From: Rhizobium aethiopicum
GTDB taxonomy: Bacteria > Pseudomonadota > Alphaproteobacteria > Rhizobiales > Rhizobiaceae
Assembly (NCBI RefSeq): GCF_014197535.1
Contig: NZ_JACIFV010000013.1
Coordinates: forward strand, 62,001 to 126,000
Direction of reading: 5' to 3'
Length of the DNA stretch: 64,000 bases
Shown here: positions 44,442 to 53,649 of the stretch, piece after piece
Numbering within the stretch: the first letter of the stretch is position 1
Layout: each line of letters starts with the position of its first letter
Notes under the pieces: model-generated
Told to the model about the DNA's origin: nothing
The model's input: the letters and a program-made list of their open reading frames with translations, nothing else
Database searches by the model: none
Translations under genes and position numbers: made by a program

Positions 44442-46724
44442 CTACCGCGCTTCTGCCCGGCGGGCGGAAAGGGCGGCGACCGCCTGAACTTCCGTCAGTA
44501 GCCGCACCGGATCGACCGGCTTTACCATGACGCGGTTGGCGCCATTGAGCAATACCTGGCGGCGCGACTCGTCGCTCTTGTCGGCGGTGAGCACGATCAC
44601 CGGCACCGGGTCGAGATCGAGCCGCCTTTCGTGGCCGCGCAGCCGCCCCAGCATGTCGATGCCGTTGCCGCCCGGCATCGACAGATCGCTGATGATGATG
44701 TCTGGCCGCGCGCTCGCCTCGCCGAGCGCGCAATCGAGCAGTGTCTCGAAATCCTCGACATGGTGCACCTTGTGTCCGCCCTTTTCCAGGACGACGCGCA
44801 CCAGCATCGCATTGATCGGATCGTCTTCTCCGAGCAGGATGCGCAGGCCGTGCGCGGCAACCACGGTCTCGGCCATCGGCAGGCCGAAACCCGGCTGGTT
44901 GTCGTTCAGCGCGTCGCGCTTCTCCATGCCGCGCATGCGCCCGCGCAGCACATCGATCAGCGATTGTTCGCGCAGCGGCCGGATGAGCCAGGCATCGAAC
45001 AGGTCGAGCGGATGGGCACTGCGCTCTTCCGGGTTGACGAGCAGGACCTTGCGCAGGCCAAGGGCAGCGATTTCGGCGCGATCGGCGAGGTGCGCTGAAA
45101 ATTCCGCCGACATGCGATGATCGACGATGATATCGGTCGGCCGGCGGCCGCCGCTCGCCATTCCGAGCAGCTTCGCGCGCGCAGCCTCGCCGGTGTCGAC
45201 GAGATGGCAGATGCCGCCGAGCGCGGTGATCGTTTCGGCAATGGCGGAGCGGGCGGCCCCCGCCGGCGCCAGCAGCACGACGCTGTTGCCGGAAAGCAGC
45301 GTGTTTCGCCGCTCGGAGCGCTCGCTGTCGAGTTCAATCGGGAAGCGGATGGTGAATGTGCTGCCTTTGCCCTTTTCACTGGTGACCGTCAGGGCGCCGT
45401 CGAATTCGCGCATGATGCGGGCGGAGATGGCAAGGCCGAGCCCGGTGCCGCCGCTCTTGTCGGCAACGTTTCCACCCTGCTCGAACTCGCCGAAGACGCG
45501 CGCCTGCTCCTCCGCCGTCATGCCCGGACCGCTGTCGGTGACAGTGATCAGGAGGTTGCCGGCATCGAGCGATACACGGATGAAGACGCCGCCGGCCTGG
45601 GTGAATTTGACGGCATTGCCGATGACGTTGAACAGAACCTGGCGCAGCCGCGCCGCATCGAAGCTCATTTTCTCCGGAACGTCTGAGGATACGGTGGCGC
45701 CGATCTCGATGCCCTTTTCATGCGCCCGGTGGGCGAGCATTTCGACAACGCTTTCCAGAAGCTTCCGCAGCGATTCCGAGCGCGGGTGAAGCTCGAATCG
45801 GCCGACCTCGATGGTGGAAAAATCGAGCAGATCCTCGACAAGCTGCGTCAAGGCGTGGCCGGACTGGCGGATGTTGGCGAGATAATTCTGCTGTTCCTGC
45901 GTCAGCCGCGTTTCCGCGAGCAGGTGCGTCATGCCGAGAATGCCGGAAAGCGGCGTACGCACTTCGTGGCTGACGGTTGCAAGCAGCCGCGATTTGGCGG
46001 CGCTGTTATACTCCGCTTTCTGGCGGGCGGACTCGCGGCTCTGCGCGACGAGCCGCTCCTCCGTCACATCACGGGCAACACTCTGCAGCAGCAGGTGGCC
46101 GCTGCCCGGATCGCGGGTGACGACGTCGCGCCAGAGGAAAATACGCTGGCCTTCCGGCGTCGAGATCTCGACGTCGTAGCAGTGCGGGATCGGGCCGGGG
46201 CGGAAGGCAAGCCCGATCTCTTCGCAGGTCCGCCCTTCCGGACGCAGCCGGCCGGTCAGACGGCGAAACGTGTCGTTGGCCGAGATGATGCGCCGGTCCA
46301 TGGCACGGGTGAGGGTGATGTCGCCGAGCACGTCATGCACCTCGGCGAAGAGCTTCGCGCCATCATTGCCGTTCGGAGTGGATCGACCGGCCGGCTGCCC
46401 GCTTCTCTGCCGGCGAACCATCAGCACGGCATAACAGGCGATGACGGCAAGGCCGAGAGCGACGAGGCCGCCCGAAAGGAGCAGCGGCTCGCCGGCATGG
46501 GCGAGCAGCGTCAGGATCATCGCGGCCAGAAAGCCCGCGCCGCTCAGCCAATAGAACAGCAGGCGCCGCGTCGCTGCAGGCCCTGATAGGGGCGCAGCAC
46601 CCGTGCGCGCTGTCGATGCGCCGGGACGCGGCGAGGGTTCCTCCGTCCGCTCCCGATGCGGCTTGACGGCGGTTCCGCCGAAGGCGGCGGACAATCTTTC
46701 CTGCAACTGTCCCAGACTCTGCAT
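44442..46724 (-). CDS. Hybrid sensor histidine kinase with two receiver-type domains
   Basis: A 760-residue membrane kinase. Two membrane segments (about 55-75 and 83-104) and a PAS domain (about 125-225) precede the HisKA box LATVSHEVRTPLSGI, with phospho-His253, and an HATPase. Then a degenerate receiver (about 495-610, with the DIIVDHRMS strand) and a proper receiver with phospho-Asp680 (DIIISDLSMPGGNG) follow. The first receiver lacks the usual acidic pair at its start (SVVLLAPAG). No partner regulator is next to it. Signal and target are unknown. ATG at 46722-46724. Confidence 0.93.
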   Translation of the reverse strand: MQSLGQLQERLSAAFGGTAVKPHRERTEEPSPRPGASTARTGAAPLSGPAATRRLLFYWLSGAGFLAAMILTLLAHAGEPLLLSGGLVALGLAVIACYAVLMVRRQRSGQPAGRSTPNGNDGAKLFAEVHDVLGDITLTRAMDRRIISANDTFRRLTGRLRPEGRTCEEIGLAFRPGPIPHCYDVEISTPEGQRIFLWRDVVTRDPGSGHLLLQSVARDVTEERLVAQSRESARQKAEYNSAAKSRLLATVSHEVRTPLSGILGMTHLLAETRLTQEQQNYLANIRQSGHALTQLVEDLLDFSTIEVGRFELHPRSESLRKLLESVVEMLAHRAHEKGIEIGATVSSDVPEKMSFDAARLRQVLFNVIGNAVKFTQAGGVFIRVSLDAGNLLITVTDSGPGMTAEEQARVFGEFEQGGNVADKSGGTGLGLAISARIMREFDGALTVTSEKGKGSTFTIRFPIELDSERSERRNTLLSGNSVVLLAPAGAARSAIAETITALGGICHLVDTGEAARAKLLGMASGGRRPTDIIVDHRMSAEFSAHLADRAEIAALGLRKVLLVNPEERSAHPLDLFDAWLIRPLREQSLIDVLRGRMRGMEKRDALNDNQPGFGLPMAETVVAAHGLRILLGEDDPINAMLVRVVLEKGGHKVHHVEDFETLLDCALGEASARPDIIISDLSMPGGNGIDMLGRLRGHERRLDLDPVPVIVLTADKSDESRRQVLLNGANRVMVKPVDPVRLLTEVQAVAALSARRAEAR

Positions 46725-46779
46725 GGTATCTGGATAACATGAGGCTTGTTCCGAATGCCTTCAGGAATTCGATAAGATT

Positions 46780-47283
46780 TTAGCGGCCGGCCTTTTTCGG
46801 CAGCAGCAGCTCCTCGAGAATGACGCAGCCGGCGCCGATAGTGATGAAACTGTCGGCGAGATTGAACACCGCAAACGACCAGCTTTCGGTGTAGAAGAGG
46901 ATGTAGTCGATCACATGCCCGTAGGCGAAGCGGTCGACAAGATTGCCGATCGCCCCAGCAATGATCAGCGCATAGCCGAGATGGGCGAGCCAGCGGTCAT
47001 TTGCCGTGCGATACCACAGCCAGATGACGAAGGCGACGATGACGAGCCGCATGCCGACGATGAACCAGCCGTCCATCCCCTCCAGCATCGAAAAGGCGAC
47101 GCCGAGATTATAGGTGCGATAGAGCGCCAGCATCGGAATGACGGGCACGGCTTCCTGCAGCGGCAGGGTATGATCGACGGCGATCTTGATGATCTGATCG
47201 ACGAGAACGGCGAAGAGGATGAAGAATAGGATCGGCGCCGGGCGCGAAAACAGTGCGGGGCGTGCATGCGTCGGTTCGGTCAT
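46780..47283 (-). CDS. lspA: Lipoprotein signal peptidase LspA
   Basis: A 167-residue, four-pass membrane aspartyl protease that removes signal peptides from prolipoproteins. The catalytic aspartates lie in GNLVDRF (Asp117) and FNLADSF (Asp144); the YRTYNLGVAFSM segment (55-66) is also conserved. ATG at 47281-47283 overlaps the stop of the RNA methyltransferase gene as ATGA. It serves the same pathway as lnt elsewhere in the window. Confidence 0.97.
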   Translation of the reverse strand: MTEPTHARPALFSRPAPILFFILFAVLVDQIIKIAVDHTLPLQEAVPVIPMLALYRTYNLGVAFSMLEGMDGWFIVGMRLVIVAFVIWLWYRTANDRWLAHLGYALIIAGAIGNLVDRFAYGHVIDYILFYTESWSFAVFNLADSFITIGAGCVILEELLLPKKAGR

Positions 47284-48140
47284 TTGCCCTCGGCAAGTGA
47301 GAGGAGATGGCGGCGCGCCTCGAAAAGCATGACGGCGGTGGCGACGGCGAGGTTGAGGGAGTCGGCGCGGCCCTGCTGCGGGATGCGGGCAAGCGCATCG
47401 GCTTCCCGGGCGAGCTGGTCCGGCAGGCCGGATTGCTCGTTGCCCATCAGCAATACGGTGGGCCTCTTCCGGTAGTCGATCGTGCGATAATCGACCGCGC
47501 CGGCCAGATGGGTGGCGACGATGGAAACGCCGGCCGACTTCCGCCAGGCCAGGAACTCCTCTGGCGTCGCCCGCGCGACCGGAACGGCGAAGACCGAGCC
47601 CATGGTTGCCCGCACGGTTTCCAGCGAGAAGGGATCGGTCGTCTCGCCGATCAGAATGATGCCGGCCGCGCCGGCCGCATCGGCCGTTCGGATGATGGTG
47701 CCGAGATTGCCGGGATCGCGCACCCGGTCGAGCGCCACCCACGTCTCACCCTCCTGCGGCCGGATGCCCTTGAGCGGCGTCCAGCGTTGCTCGAAGATGC
47801 CGACGACCATTTGCGGGTTGTCGCGCCGGGTGATTGCGGCGATCACCTTTTCGCTAACTTCGAGCACCAGCCCGCCCGAGGCGACGGTCCTTGCCGCCAT
47901 CTGCTCGACCAGCGGCTTGCCCTTGGCGGCCTTGGCGTAGACCAGCGTACGGATCGTCCAGCCGAGCTCGATCGCATCGATGACGAGCTTCAGCCCTTCG
48001 GCGAGGAAAGTCCCGCTTTCCTCCCGAGACTTCTTGTTGGTCAGCGCCTTGATGTCCTTGATGATCGGATTGGCGAGCGAGGTGACTTCCTTCACCTGCC
48101 CGACCCTGCGCGGCCCCTGATCGGGGAAGTCCTTGCTCAT
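47280..48140 (-). CDS. SpoU/TrmH-family RNA 2'-O-methyltransferase
   Basis: A 286-residue protein. An N-terminal RNA-binding part (to about residue 120, with FLAEGLKLV) is joined to the knotted SPOUT domain, with motif 1 RDPGNLGTIIRTADAAG, motif 2 LLMGNEQSGLP and motif 3 at the C-terminus (IPQQGRADSLNLAVATAV). Such enzymes methylate a ribose in rRNA (RlmB type) or tRNA; the target is not decided. ATG at 48138-48140 overlaps the end of the next upstream gene; its stop overlaps lspA. Confidence 0.93.
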   Translation of the reverse strand: MSKDFPDQGPRRVGQVKEVTSLANPIIKDIKALTNKKSREESGTFLAEGLKLVIDAIELGWTIRTLVYAKAAKGKPLVEQMAARTVASGGLVLEVSEKVIAAITRRDNPQMVVGIFEQRWTPLKGIRPQEGETWVALDRVRDPGNLGTIIRTADAAGAAGIILIGETTDPFSLETVRATMGSVFAVPVARATPEEFLAWRKSAGVSIVATHLAGAVDYRTIDYRKRPTVLLMGNEQSGLPDQLAREADALARIPQQGRADSLNLAVATAVMLFEARRHLLSLAEGK

Positions 48141-49234
48141 TTCGGCACCCAGCGGGAAAAGAGGGAGGTGGAAAGCGCGCGCCCCGGCGTTTTGCCGTCG
48201 AGGCCTGCCTCGCGAATCACCAGCTCGCCGGATTCGACCGCGCCGCCGGCGCCGCGCATCGTTTCGCGCATCAGCTCGTGGATCGAATAGAAGCTGGCGC
48301 GGATCGAATAGGCCGTCAGCACCAGGCCGACCGCCTTCGGCGACAGGATTTCGCGGCAGACATCGAGCATCAGCGGCAGATGCTCGAAGAGATGCCAGAC
48401 TTCGCCATTGGGGCCGCGGCCGAATTTCGGCGGATCGGTCAGGATGATGTCGTACTGGCTGCCGCGCCGTTCCTCGCGCAGAATGAACTTCATCGCATCC
48501 TCGCAGATCCAGCGGATCGGCAGCTTCTCCATGCGGCCGAGCGCCTGGTTCTCGCGCGCCCAGCCGATCGCCTTCTTCGAGGCGTCGACATGGGTGACCT
48601 CGGCGCCGGCAGCGGCGGCGACCAGCGAGGCGACGCCGGTATAACCGAAGAGGTTCAGCACCTTCAGCGGCCGGCCGGCCTTTTCGACCGCCTCCTTCAT
48701 CCAGCTCCAATGCACGATCTGCTCGGGAAAGACACCGACGTGACGGAACGAGGTGAAGCGGCCGAGGAAATCGACACCGAGCAGGTTGAGCGGCCAGGTC
48801 TCGCCGAGCGCCTCCCTCGGGAAGCGCCAGCGGCCGGTGCCTTCCTCGTCGGTATCGCCGGTGAACACGGCATCGACCTTCTCCCAGATCTGCGGCGCCA
48901 GCGAAGGCCGCCACAGCGCCTGGGCTTCCGGACGGATGATGCGATAGGGGCCATATTGCTCGAGCTTCTGGCCGTCGCCGCTGTCGATCAGGTGGAAGTC
49001 ACCGGCGCCGAGCGATTCGAGAATGACAGGCACGCGCTCCGCCGGTCGATCGCCGCTGCGTTCCATGAGCGGGCGCGAAACCGCCGCTGGCGTTGCGGTC
49101 TCGCGAACTGTATCGCGTGTGACGGCGGGGCGTGCCACGGGCTTCGGTGCTCGGCCGGCCCGATCGTCCCTGCGGCTTTCACCGGCGGGACCTGATGTCT
49201 TCTTCTGGCCCGGCCGGCGTTCTCTTTGTTTCAA
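48137..49234 (-). CDS. Class I SAM-dependent rRNA methyltransferase (RlmI/RlmK-like)
   Basis: A 365-residue protein with a basic, disordered Arg/Pro/Ala-rich N-terminus (1-68), then motif I VLNLFGYTGVASLVAAAAGA (189-208), a D-x-S acidic loop and motif IV LTDPPKFGRG. It resembles the 23S rRNA m5C methyltransferase RlmI without its PUA domain, so the target is a guess. The start is TTG (49232-49234), with GGAAGAG four bases upstream; the ATG at 49066 (residue 57) is the alternative. Its stop overlaps the next gene as ATGA. Confidence 0.88.
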   Translation of the reverse strand: MKQRERRPGQKKTSGPAGESRRDDRAGRAPKPVARPAVTRDTVRETATPAAVSRPLMERSGDRPAERVPVILESLGAGDFHLIDSGDGQKLEQYGPYRIIRPEAQALWRPSLAPQIWEKVDAVFTGDTDEEGTGRWRFPREALGETWPLNLLGVDFLGRFTSFRHVGVFPEQIVHWSWMKEAVEKAGRPLKVLNLFGYTGVASLVAAAAGAEVTHVDASKKAIGWARENQALGRMEKLPIRWICEDAMKFILREERRGSQYDIILTDPPKFGRGPNGEVWHLFEHLPLMLDVCREILSPKAVGLVLTAYSIRASFYSIHELMRETMRGAGGAVESGELVIREAGLDGKTPGRALSTSLFSRWVPK

Positions 49235-49340
49235 CGTGCTCTTCCGCGTCTCTGTCGGGTTTTTCGTCCTCTAGCCTAGAAGACTGGAGCGGATCAACTG
49301 GGCGCCGACCACGCCTGGACAGGTTCTCTTGTGGCGGCGT

Positions 49341-49931
49341 TCATTTCAAGCCCTCGGATGCGTGCGTGCGAAGCCAGCTTTCCGCCGCATAGAGGGCCGC
49401 GACATGCATCGATTGCATGATAACGGCGCCGGACCGCAGGTCGGCAAGGATATCGCCAAGATCTGCAAACAACATGTCGACTTTCTCACCAGGGTCGAAA
49501 TGGGGTTCGCCTGATCTGTTCAAGCCAAACGCCAGCCAGCTCGTGACTATATTGCTGTGGTTGGCGGCATTCGGATAGGAGGTGAGCAGCTTGACGAAGG
49601 TCGAGGCGTCATAGCCGGTCTCTTCCCGCAGTTCGCGCCGCGCTGCCGCCATCGCCGCATCGCCGGCCTCGATGTCAGCGGGTTCGACGCCGCCGGCGAC
49701 GAGACCGAGGACGATTTCGGCTCGGCCATGCCGGTATTCCCGCGTCAACAGCACGCATCCGTCGGGCATCAGCGGGATGACGTTGATCCAATCGGGATAA
49801 TCGAGCACATGGAACGGAGCGACGACGATCCCATCGGCGGTAACGCAATCGTCGCTGCGAAGCCGGATCCAGCGATCCTCGTAGGTGATCCGGCTCGCCG
49901 TCACGCTCCAGGGTTTCAATTCGTCGCTCAT
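49341..49931 (-). CDS. Nudix hydrolase
   Basis: A 196-residue protein with a Nudix box whose catalytic core RELREETGYD (about 113-122) is intact, while the first Glu of the box appears replaced by Asp. Nudix enzymes split nucleoside diphosphate-X compounds; length and an N-terminal strand-rich part resemble ADP-ribose or NDP-sugar pyrophosphatases. The substrate is not readable. ATG at 49929-49931. It is divergent from the CoxG-like gene. Confidence 0.9.
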   Translation of the reverse strand: MSDELKPWSVTASRITYEDRWIRLRSDDCVTADGIVVAPFHVLDYPDWINVIPLMPDGCVLLTREYRHGRAEIVLGLVAGGVEPADIEAGDAAMAAARRELREETGYDASTFVKLLTSYPNAANHSNIVTSWLAFGLNRSGEPHFDPGEKVDMLFADLGDILADLRSGAVIMQSMHVAALYAAESWLRTHASEGLK

Positions 49932-50035
49932 CGTAATTCTTTCCGATAGAGGCCACCAGATAACATTCCCATCCGCCGTGGCAAAGGGCTTTGCTGCTGG
50001 GATAAGATGGGGCGAATCGCAGATGGGGCTATCGG

Positions 50036-50491
50036 ATGGATATCACCGGCGAAGAACGCATCGCCGCGCCGCGGGACATGGTCTGGGCAGCGCTCAACGA
50101 TCCGGATATCATGCGCGACTGCATTCCGGGCTGCCAAAACATCGAGCGGCTGTCGCCAAGCGCTTTCGAGGCGACGATCAAGGTGAAGTTCAGCCTTTTG
50201 TCTGCCACCTTCCATGGGTTGCTGACGCTTTCCAATATCGATGCGCCGGAAAGCTATACGCTGTCGGCCGAAGGCAAGGGCGGTCTGGCCGGCTTCGCCA
50301 GGGGCAGCGCCGATGTCGTGCTCGAGGCGAGGGGCGAGGAGACGATCCTGCACTATAGGGCCAAGGCGGAACTCGGCGGCAGGCTCGCCCAGCTCGGCAC
50401 ACGCCTGCTCGATTCGACCTCGCAGCGGCTGGCCGAAGGTTTCTTCTCGGATTTCAATACTGCGGTCGTTGCAAAAATGGCTGCGGATTGA
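50036..50491 (+). CDS. CoxG/SRPBCC-family protein
   Basis: A 151-residue START-like protein related to CO dehydrogenase subunit G. It begins MDITGEERIAAPRDMVWAAL, typical of the family, with LNDPDIMRDCIPGCQ (20-34). There are no cox dehydrogenase genes nearby, so the role in CO oxidation is doubtful; the fold often binds a hydrophobic ligand or helps assemble membrane enzymes. ATG at 50036. A GNAT gene follows after 55 bases. Confidence 0.88.
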   Translation: MDITGEERIAAPRDMVWAALNDPDIMRDCIPGCQNIERLSPSAFEATIKVKFSLLSATFHGLLTLSNIDAPESYTLSAEGKGGLAGFARGSADVVLEARGEETILHYRAKAELGGRLAQLGTRLLDSTSQRLAEGFFSDFNTAVVAKMAAD

Positions 50492-50546
50492 GCGCCGAAG
50501 GCTTTCGCTGCGACTTGGCGCGGACCTGCGCCTGAGCTATTCCGAC

Positions 50547-50984
50547 ATGATGACATGGACCATCAGGCCGCCACGGGCGGAAGACCAGGAAATGCTCGCG
50601 GACATCTATCTTTCCGTGCGCCGCCAGACATTCGTCTGGGTCGATCCCGGCAAGTTTCACCGCGAGGATTTCTCCGTCCATACAAATGGCGAGACGATCT
50701 TCGTCTGCGAGCATACCGATCGGAGCGTCGCCGGCTTCCTGTCGCTCTGGCCGGAGGACGATTTCATTCACATGCTTTATATAAGGCAGGAATTCCAGGG
50801 ACTCGGCGCCGGCACGGCGCTGCTCCGGGCACTGCCGGAATGGCCGCAACATAAATATCGGCTGAAATGCCTGGTGAACAACCGGCGGGCGAAGGCCTTC
50901 TACCTTTCCCACGGGTTTGCCGTGACCGGCAACGGCGCGTCGCCGGAAGGCGACTACGAGGAGCTGAGCTTTTCTCCGGTTTGA
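50547..50984 (+). CDS. GNAT-family N-acetyltransferase
   Basis: A 145-residue GNAT-fold acetyltransferase: strand 1 begins MMTWTIRPPRAEDQEML. The acetyl-CoA loop is IRQEFQGLGAGTALLRA (about 91-107), with an ending NNRRAKAFYLSHGFAVTGN typical of the family. The substrate is unknown. Two adjacent in-frame ATGs (50547 and 50550) are possible starts. It is convergent with the LapA-like gene. Confidence 0.88.
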   Translation: MMTWTIRPPRAEDQEMLADIYLSVRRQTFVWVDPGKFHREDFSVHTNGETIFVCEHTDRSVAGFLSLWPEDDFIHMLYIRQEFQGLGAGTALLRALPEWPQHKYRLKCLVNNRRAKAFYLSHGFAVTGNGASPEGDYEELSFSPV

Positions 50985-51003
50985 CTCAGGGCGAGAGTCG
51001 ATC

Positions 51004-51336
51004 TTATCGCGACGGCAGCTGGCCGGCGATCTCCTCCGCGCGGGACCTGTGACGATCAGCCTCGCCCTGCCAACGAATGGCTTCCTTGGCCTCGGTGCGG
51101 GCGCGCTTGCGGTGTTTGCCCTGGCTGAACCAGGTGGCGGCCGAGCCGATCAGCATGCCTGCTATCAATGCGATGAACAGGAAGACGAAGAAGGGTGCGG
51201 AAACCGCAAGCACCTGGTCTTCGGGCTTGAAGGGATTGAAGGCGAGCGTGACGCTCTGCCGGTTGGCGACGCAGAAGACGATGAGGATGACTCCGAGCGG
51301 CAGCAGAATCAACAGATTGACGATCTTCTTGGCCAT
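51004..51336 (-). CDS. LapA-domain (DUF1049) inner-membrane protein
   Basis: A 110-residue protein with two membrane segments (about 5-25 and 43-68) and a cytoplasmic Arg/Glu-rich coiled tail. It belongs to the lipopolysaccharide assembly protein A family, which regulates LpxC turnover in E. coli with LapB; whether it does so here is inference. ATG at 51334-51336 follows GGAGAG. A palindromic repeat separates it from ihfB. Confidence 0.85.
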   Translation of the reverse strand: MAKKIVNLLILLPLGVILIVFCVANRQSVTLAFNPFKPEDQVLAVSAPFFVFLFIALIAGMLIGSAATWFSQGKHRKRARTEAKEAIRWQGEADRHRSRAEEIAGQLPSR

Positions 51337-51360
51337 TTAAGCTCTCCATGCGCCTTATAT

Positions 51361-51400
51361 GCATCGGCCCGAAAATCGATTCCGACTTTCGGGCCGATGC
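51361..51400. repeat. Small palindromic repeat (GCATCGGCCCGAAA family)
   Basis: GCATCGGCCCGAAA (51361-51374) and TTTCGGGCCGATGC (51387-51400) are perfect 14-bp arms around a 12-base loop, in the ihfB-lapA gap. The left arm is identical to that of the element at 22711. On the minus strand it can act as a terminator or attenuator after ihfB. Confidence 0.8.
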
Positions 51401-51465
51401 GCTAGCAGAATAGGAAAACGGTGTTCAAGTTCAAGTGCGGTTTCGCCGCAGGTGACTCGCGCCGC

Positions 51466-51765
51466 TCAGTCCTCTTCGTCGGCCTGGCCGGGATTGAGCC
51501 GCTCGCGCAGTTCCTTGCCTGTTTTGAAGAAGGGAACCCACTTCTCCTCGACGAAGACGGTATCGCCGGTGCGTGGGTTGCGGCCCGAGCGGGAAGGGCG
51601 GTTCTTGACCGAAAACGCGCCGAAGCCGCGCAATTCGACGCGGTTGCCCGCAGCCAGTGCATCGGTGATCTCGTCGAGAACCGCGTTGACGATATTTTCG
51701 ACGTCGCGATGATAGAGATGCGGGTTGCGTGCCGCAACAATCTGCACCAATTCGGACTTGATCAC
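51466..51765 (-). CDS. ihfB: Integration host factor beta subunit
   Basis: A 99-residue HU/IHF-fold DNA-bending protein. The N-terminal helices (MIKSELVQIVAARNPHL) and the arm with RGFGAFSVKNR and GRNPRTGDTV (63-72) are typical; the DNA-intercalating Pro (NP) is present. The N-terminus is characteristic of IhfB rather than HU. The start is GTG (51763-51765) with AAGGGGG upstream. It probably bends DNA for sigma-54 promoters, fitting the nearby rpoN. Confidence 0.95.
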   Translation of the reverse strand: MIKSELVQIVAARNPHLYHRDVENIVNAVLDEITDALAAGNRVELRGFGAFSVKNRPSRSGRNPRTGDTVFVEEKWVPFFKTGKELRERLNPGQADEED

Positions 51766-51794
51766 AGTCGCCCCCTTAAATTATTGATTTCTTA

Positions 51795-52745
51795 TCAATC
51801 GCGGCCAACCTGCCAAACTGAAAGCAGCCCGTCAAGAAGCAACTTTGGGGGCAGGATTCCATTGATATCCTGGCCTTTGACCAGATCATCATAACCCAGG
51901 ATAGTAATGAGCCGCGAAACAGCTCCAGCGAGCAGAAAAGGCGTGTTGCTCTTCTTGTCCCAATCCACCATCGGCAGATCGGTGTCGACGCCGCGCGACT
52001 TGAGATAGGCACGGATTTCCGCCTCGCCGCCGATCGTATCGACGAGCTTCGCCTTCAGCGCCTGCCGGCCGGTATAGATCGTGCCGTCGGCGAGTTTCAG
52101 CACCTCATCCCGCGGCAGCTTGCGCCGGTCGGCGACCAGGTCGACGAACCAGTTATAGCTGTCGACCACCATGTTGCGGATCATCGCCTTGGCTTCCTCG
52201 CTCGCCTCGTGGAAGGGCGAGGGCTCGGCCTTCAGGGGCGAGGATTTGATCTCCTGCAGCGATACGCCGATCTTGTCGAGCAGCGGCTGGATCTGCGGAT
52301 ACTGGAAGATGACGCCGATCGAGCCGGTGATCGAGCTGTCGCCGGCAATGATCGTGTCGCCGGCGGTGGCGATCATATAGCCGGCGGAGGCGGCCAGCGT
52401 GCGCACGTCCGAGACAACAGGCTTCTTGGCTGATATCCCCCGGATCGCATTGAAGATTTTTTCGCCGCCATAGGTCGTGCCGCCGGGCGAGGAGATCGAA
52501 ATCACCGCGGCCTTTACCTGATCGCTGGTCTCGACCTTCTTCAGCCGCTCCAGCAGCTCGTCGTCATCGACGATCAGCCCCGATATCGTCACATGGGCGA
52601 TATGCGGGCTTGCCGTGCCGGCCTCGCCGACGGCGAAGCGGTAAAAGGCAAAACCGAGCGCCACGACGAGGGCGACCGCGACGATGCGCCAGAAGCCCAG
52701 CTTGCGGCGCAGCCGCCGGCGATCCGCGATGATCGAACTGTCCAT
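51795..52745 (-). CDS. sppA: Signal peptide peptidase SppA
   Basis: A 316-residue membrane serine protease of the ClpP-like fold, degrading leftover signal peptides. One N-terminal membrane segment (about 20-38) anchors it. The candidate nucleophile is Ser120 in AASAGYMIA and the candidate general-base lysine is Lys172 in SSPLKAEPS, as in the short (single-domain) SppA of Gram-positives. ATG at 52743-52745. It is divergent from lptC (223 bases apart). Confidence 0.94.
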   Translation of the reverse strand: MDSSIIADRRRLRRKLGFWRIVAVALVVALGFAFYRFAVGEAGTASPHIAHVTISGLIVDDDELLERLKKVETSDQVKAAVISISSPGGTTYGGEKIFNAIRGISAKKPVVSDVRTLAASAGYMIATAGDTIIAGDSSITGSIGVIFQYPQIQPLLDKIGVSLQEIKSSPLKAEPSPFHEASEEAKAMIRNMVVDSYNWFVDLVADRRKLPRDEVLKLADGTIYTGRQALKAKLVDTIGGEAEIRAYLKSRGVDTDLPMVDWDKKSNTPFLLAGAVSRLITILGYDDLVKGQDINGILPPKLLLDGLLSVWQVGRD

Positions 52746-52874
52746 AGAAACCTCCAGCGCTGGCCCGGGGTCGGCATGGCGCCGTGGGTCCGGTGAAATT
52801 GATCGCAGCGGCGCGTATGAATGCCACTTTTGTATGTTTTTCCGTTTTGTTGCTTGTTGCAGAAAAAATTCCGT

Positions 52875-52888
52875 ATTGGCAAGCCAAT
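52875..52888. promoter_or_regulatory. 14-bp palindrome in the sppA-lptC gap
   Basis: ATTGGCAAGCCAAT is a perfect palindrome (6-bp arms around AA), about 80 bases before the lptC ATG in an AT-rich stretch. It is a possible operator; nothing else supports this. Confidence 0.3.
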
Positions 52889-52968
52889 GTAATAATGCGA
52901 AACGATCTGTGATTGCCGTCCGGCTTTGTTACGCGGGCGCGGCGATCACCGCACTTGGAACGAGACCT

Positions 52969-53634
52969 ATGCTCGATACCCTGAAGAACAACGGACATGC
53001 CGCCTATGCGGGCTCCGGCAGGAGCCCTTATGGCGATGCGTTGTTTCATTCCGCCCGCGTGCGGCGGCTGAAGATCTTGCTGCCGTTGGCTGCCCTTATC
53101 GTCGCCGGCGCCCTCACGACGGTGGCCTTGGTGAGCCTGTACCTGCCCGAAAACGTCAAGTTTGAAGGCGCCAAGATCGAGAACGGCAAGGTCGTGATGG
53201 AAAAGCCGGCAATTGCCGGACGCAACTCCGACGGCGTCAATTATTCCATGCTTGCCGAAAGGGCGCTGCAGGATATCCGCAATCCCGATCTCATCACCCT
53301 CGAAACCATCAAGGCCGCCGTGCCGATGAATGACGGGCTGATTGCCCGCGTCATCGCTTCGACTGCCGATTATAATCGCGCCACCGACAACTTGCATATG
53401 ACGGCTCCCTTCACCCTGGTGCTGAGCAGCGGCCTCAACGCGCAATTCCAGTCCGCCCGGCTCGACATCAAGGGCGGCAACATGCGCAGCGACGATCCCG
53501 TCACCATTACCAAGGACAATGCTTCCATTGTTGCGAAGACGCTGGAGATAACCGATAAGGGGCGCGTGATCACATTCGAGGGGAATGTTCGCATGAATGT
53601 CGATCCATCCACCATTCATAAACAGGGCACTTAA
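52969..53634 (+). CDS. lptC: LPS export protein LptC
   Basis: A 221-residue protein with one N-terminal membrane helix (about 35-58, LKILLPLAALIVAGALTTVA) and a periplasmic beta-jellyroll-like domain. LptC takes LPS from the LptBFG ABC transporter and passes it to LptA. The sequence is divergent, as usual for rhizobia, but position before lptA and lptB settles the identity. ATG at 52969 follows GGAACGAG. An in-frame start at 52684 would overlap sppA and is rejected. Confidence 0.88.
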   Translation: MLDTLKNNGHAAYAGSGRSPYGDALFHSARVRRLKILLPLAALIVAGALTTVALVSLYLPENVKFEGAKIENGKVVMEKPAIAGRNSDGVNYSMLAERALQDIRNPDLITLETIKAAVPMNDGLIARVIASTADYNRATDNLHMTAPFTLVLSSGLNAQFQSARLDIKGGNMRSDDPVTITKDNASIVAKTLEITDKGRVITFEGNVRMNVDPSTIHKQGT

Positions 53635-53649
53635 CCAGCCGGGTCACCC

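Noticed and set aside
46780..47742. lspA beginning 150 codons earlier
   Set aside because: The upstream extension is the RNA methyltransferase gene in another frame; the ATGA overlap at 47280-47283 gives the true start.
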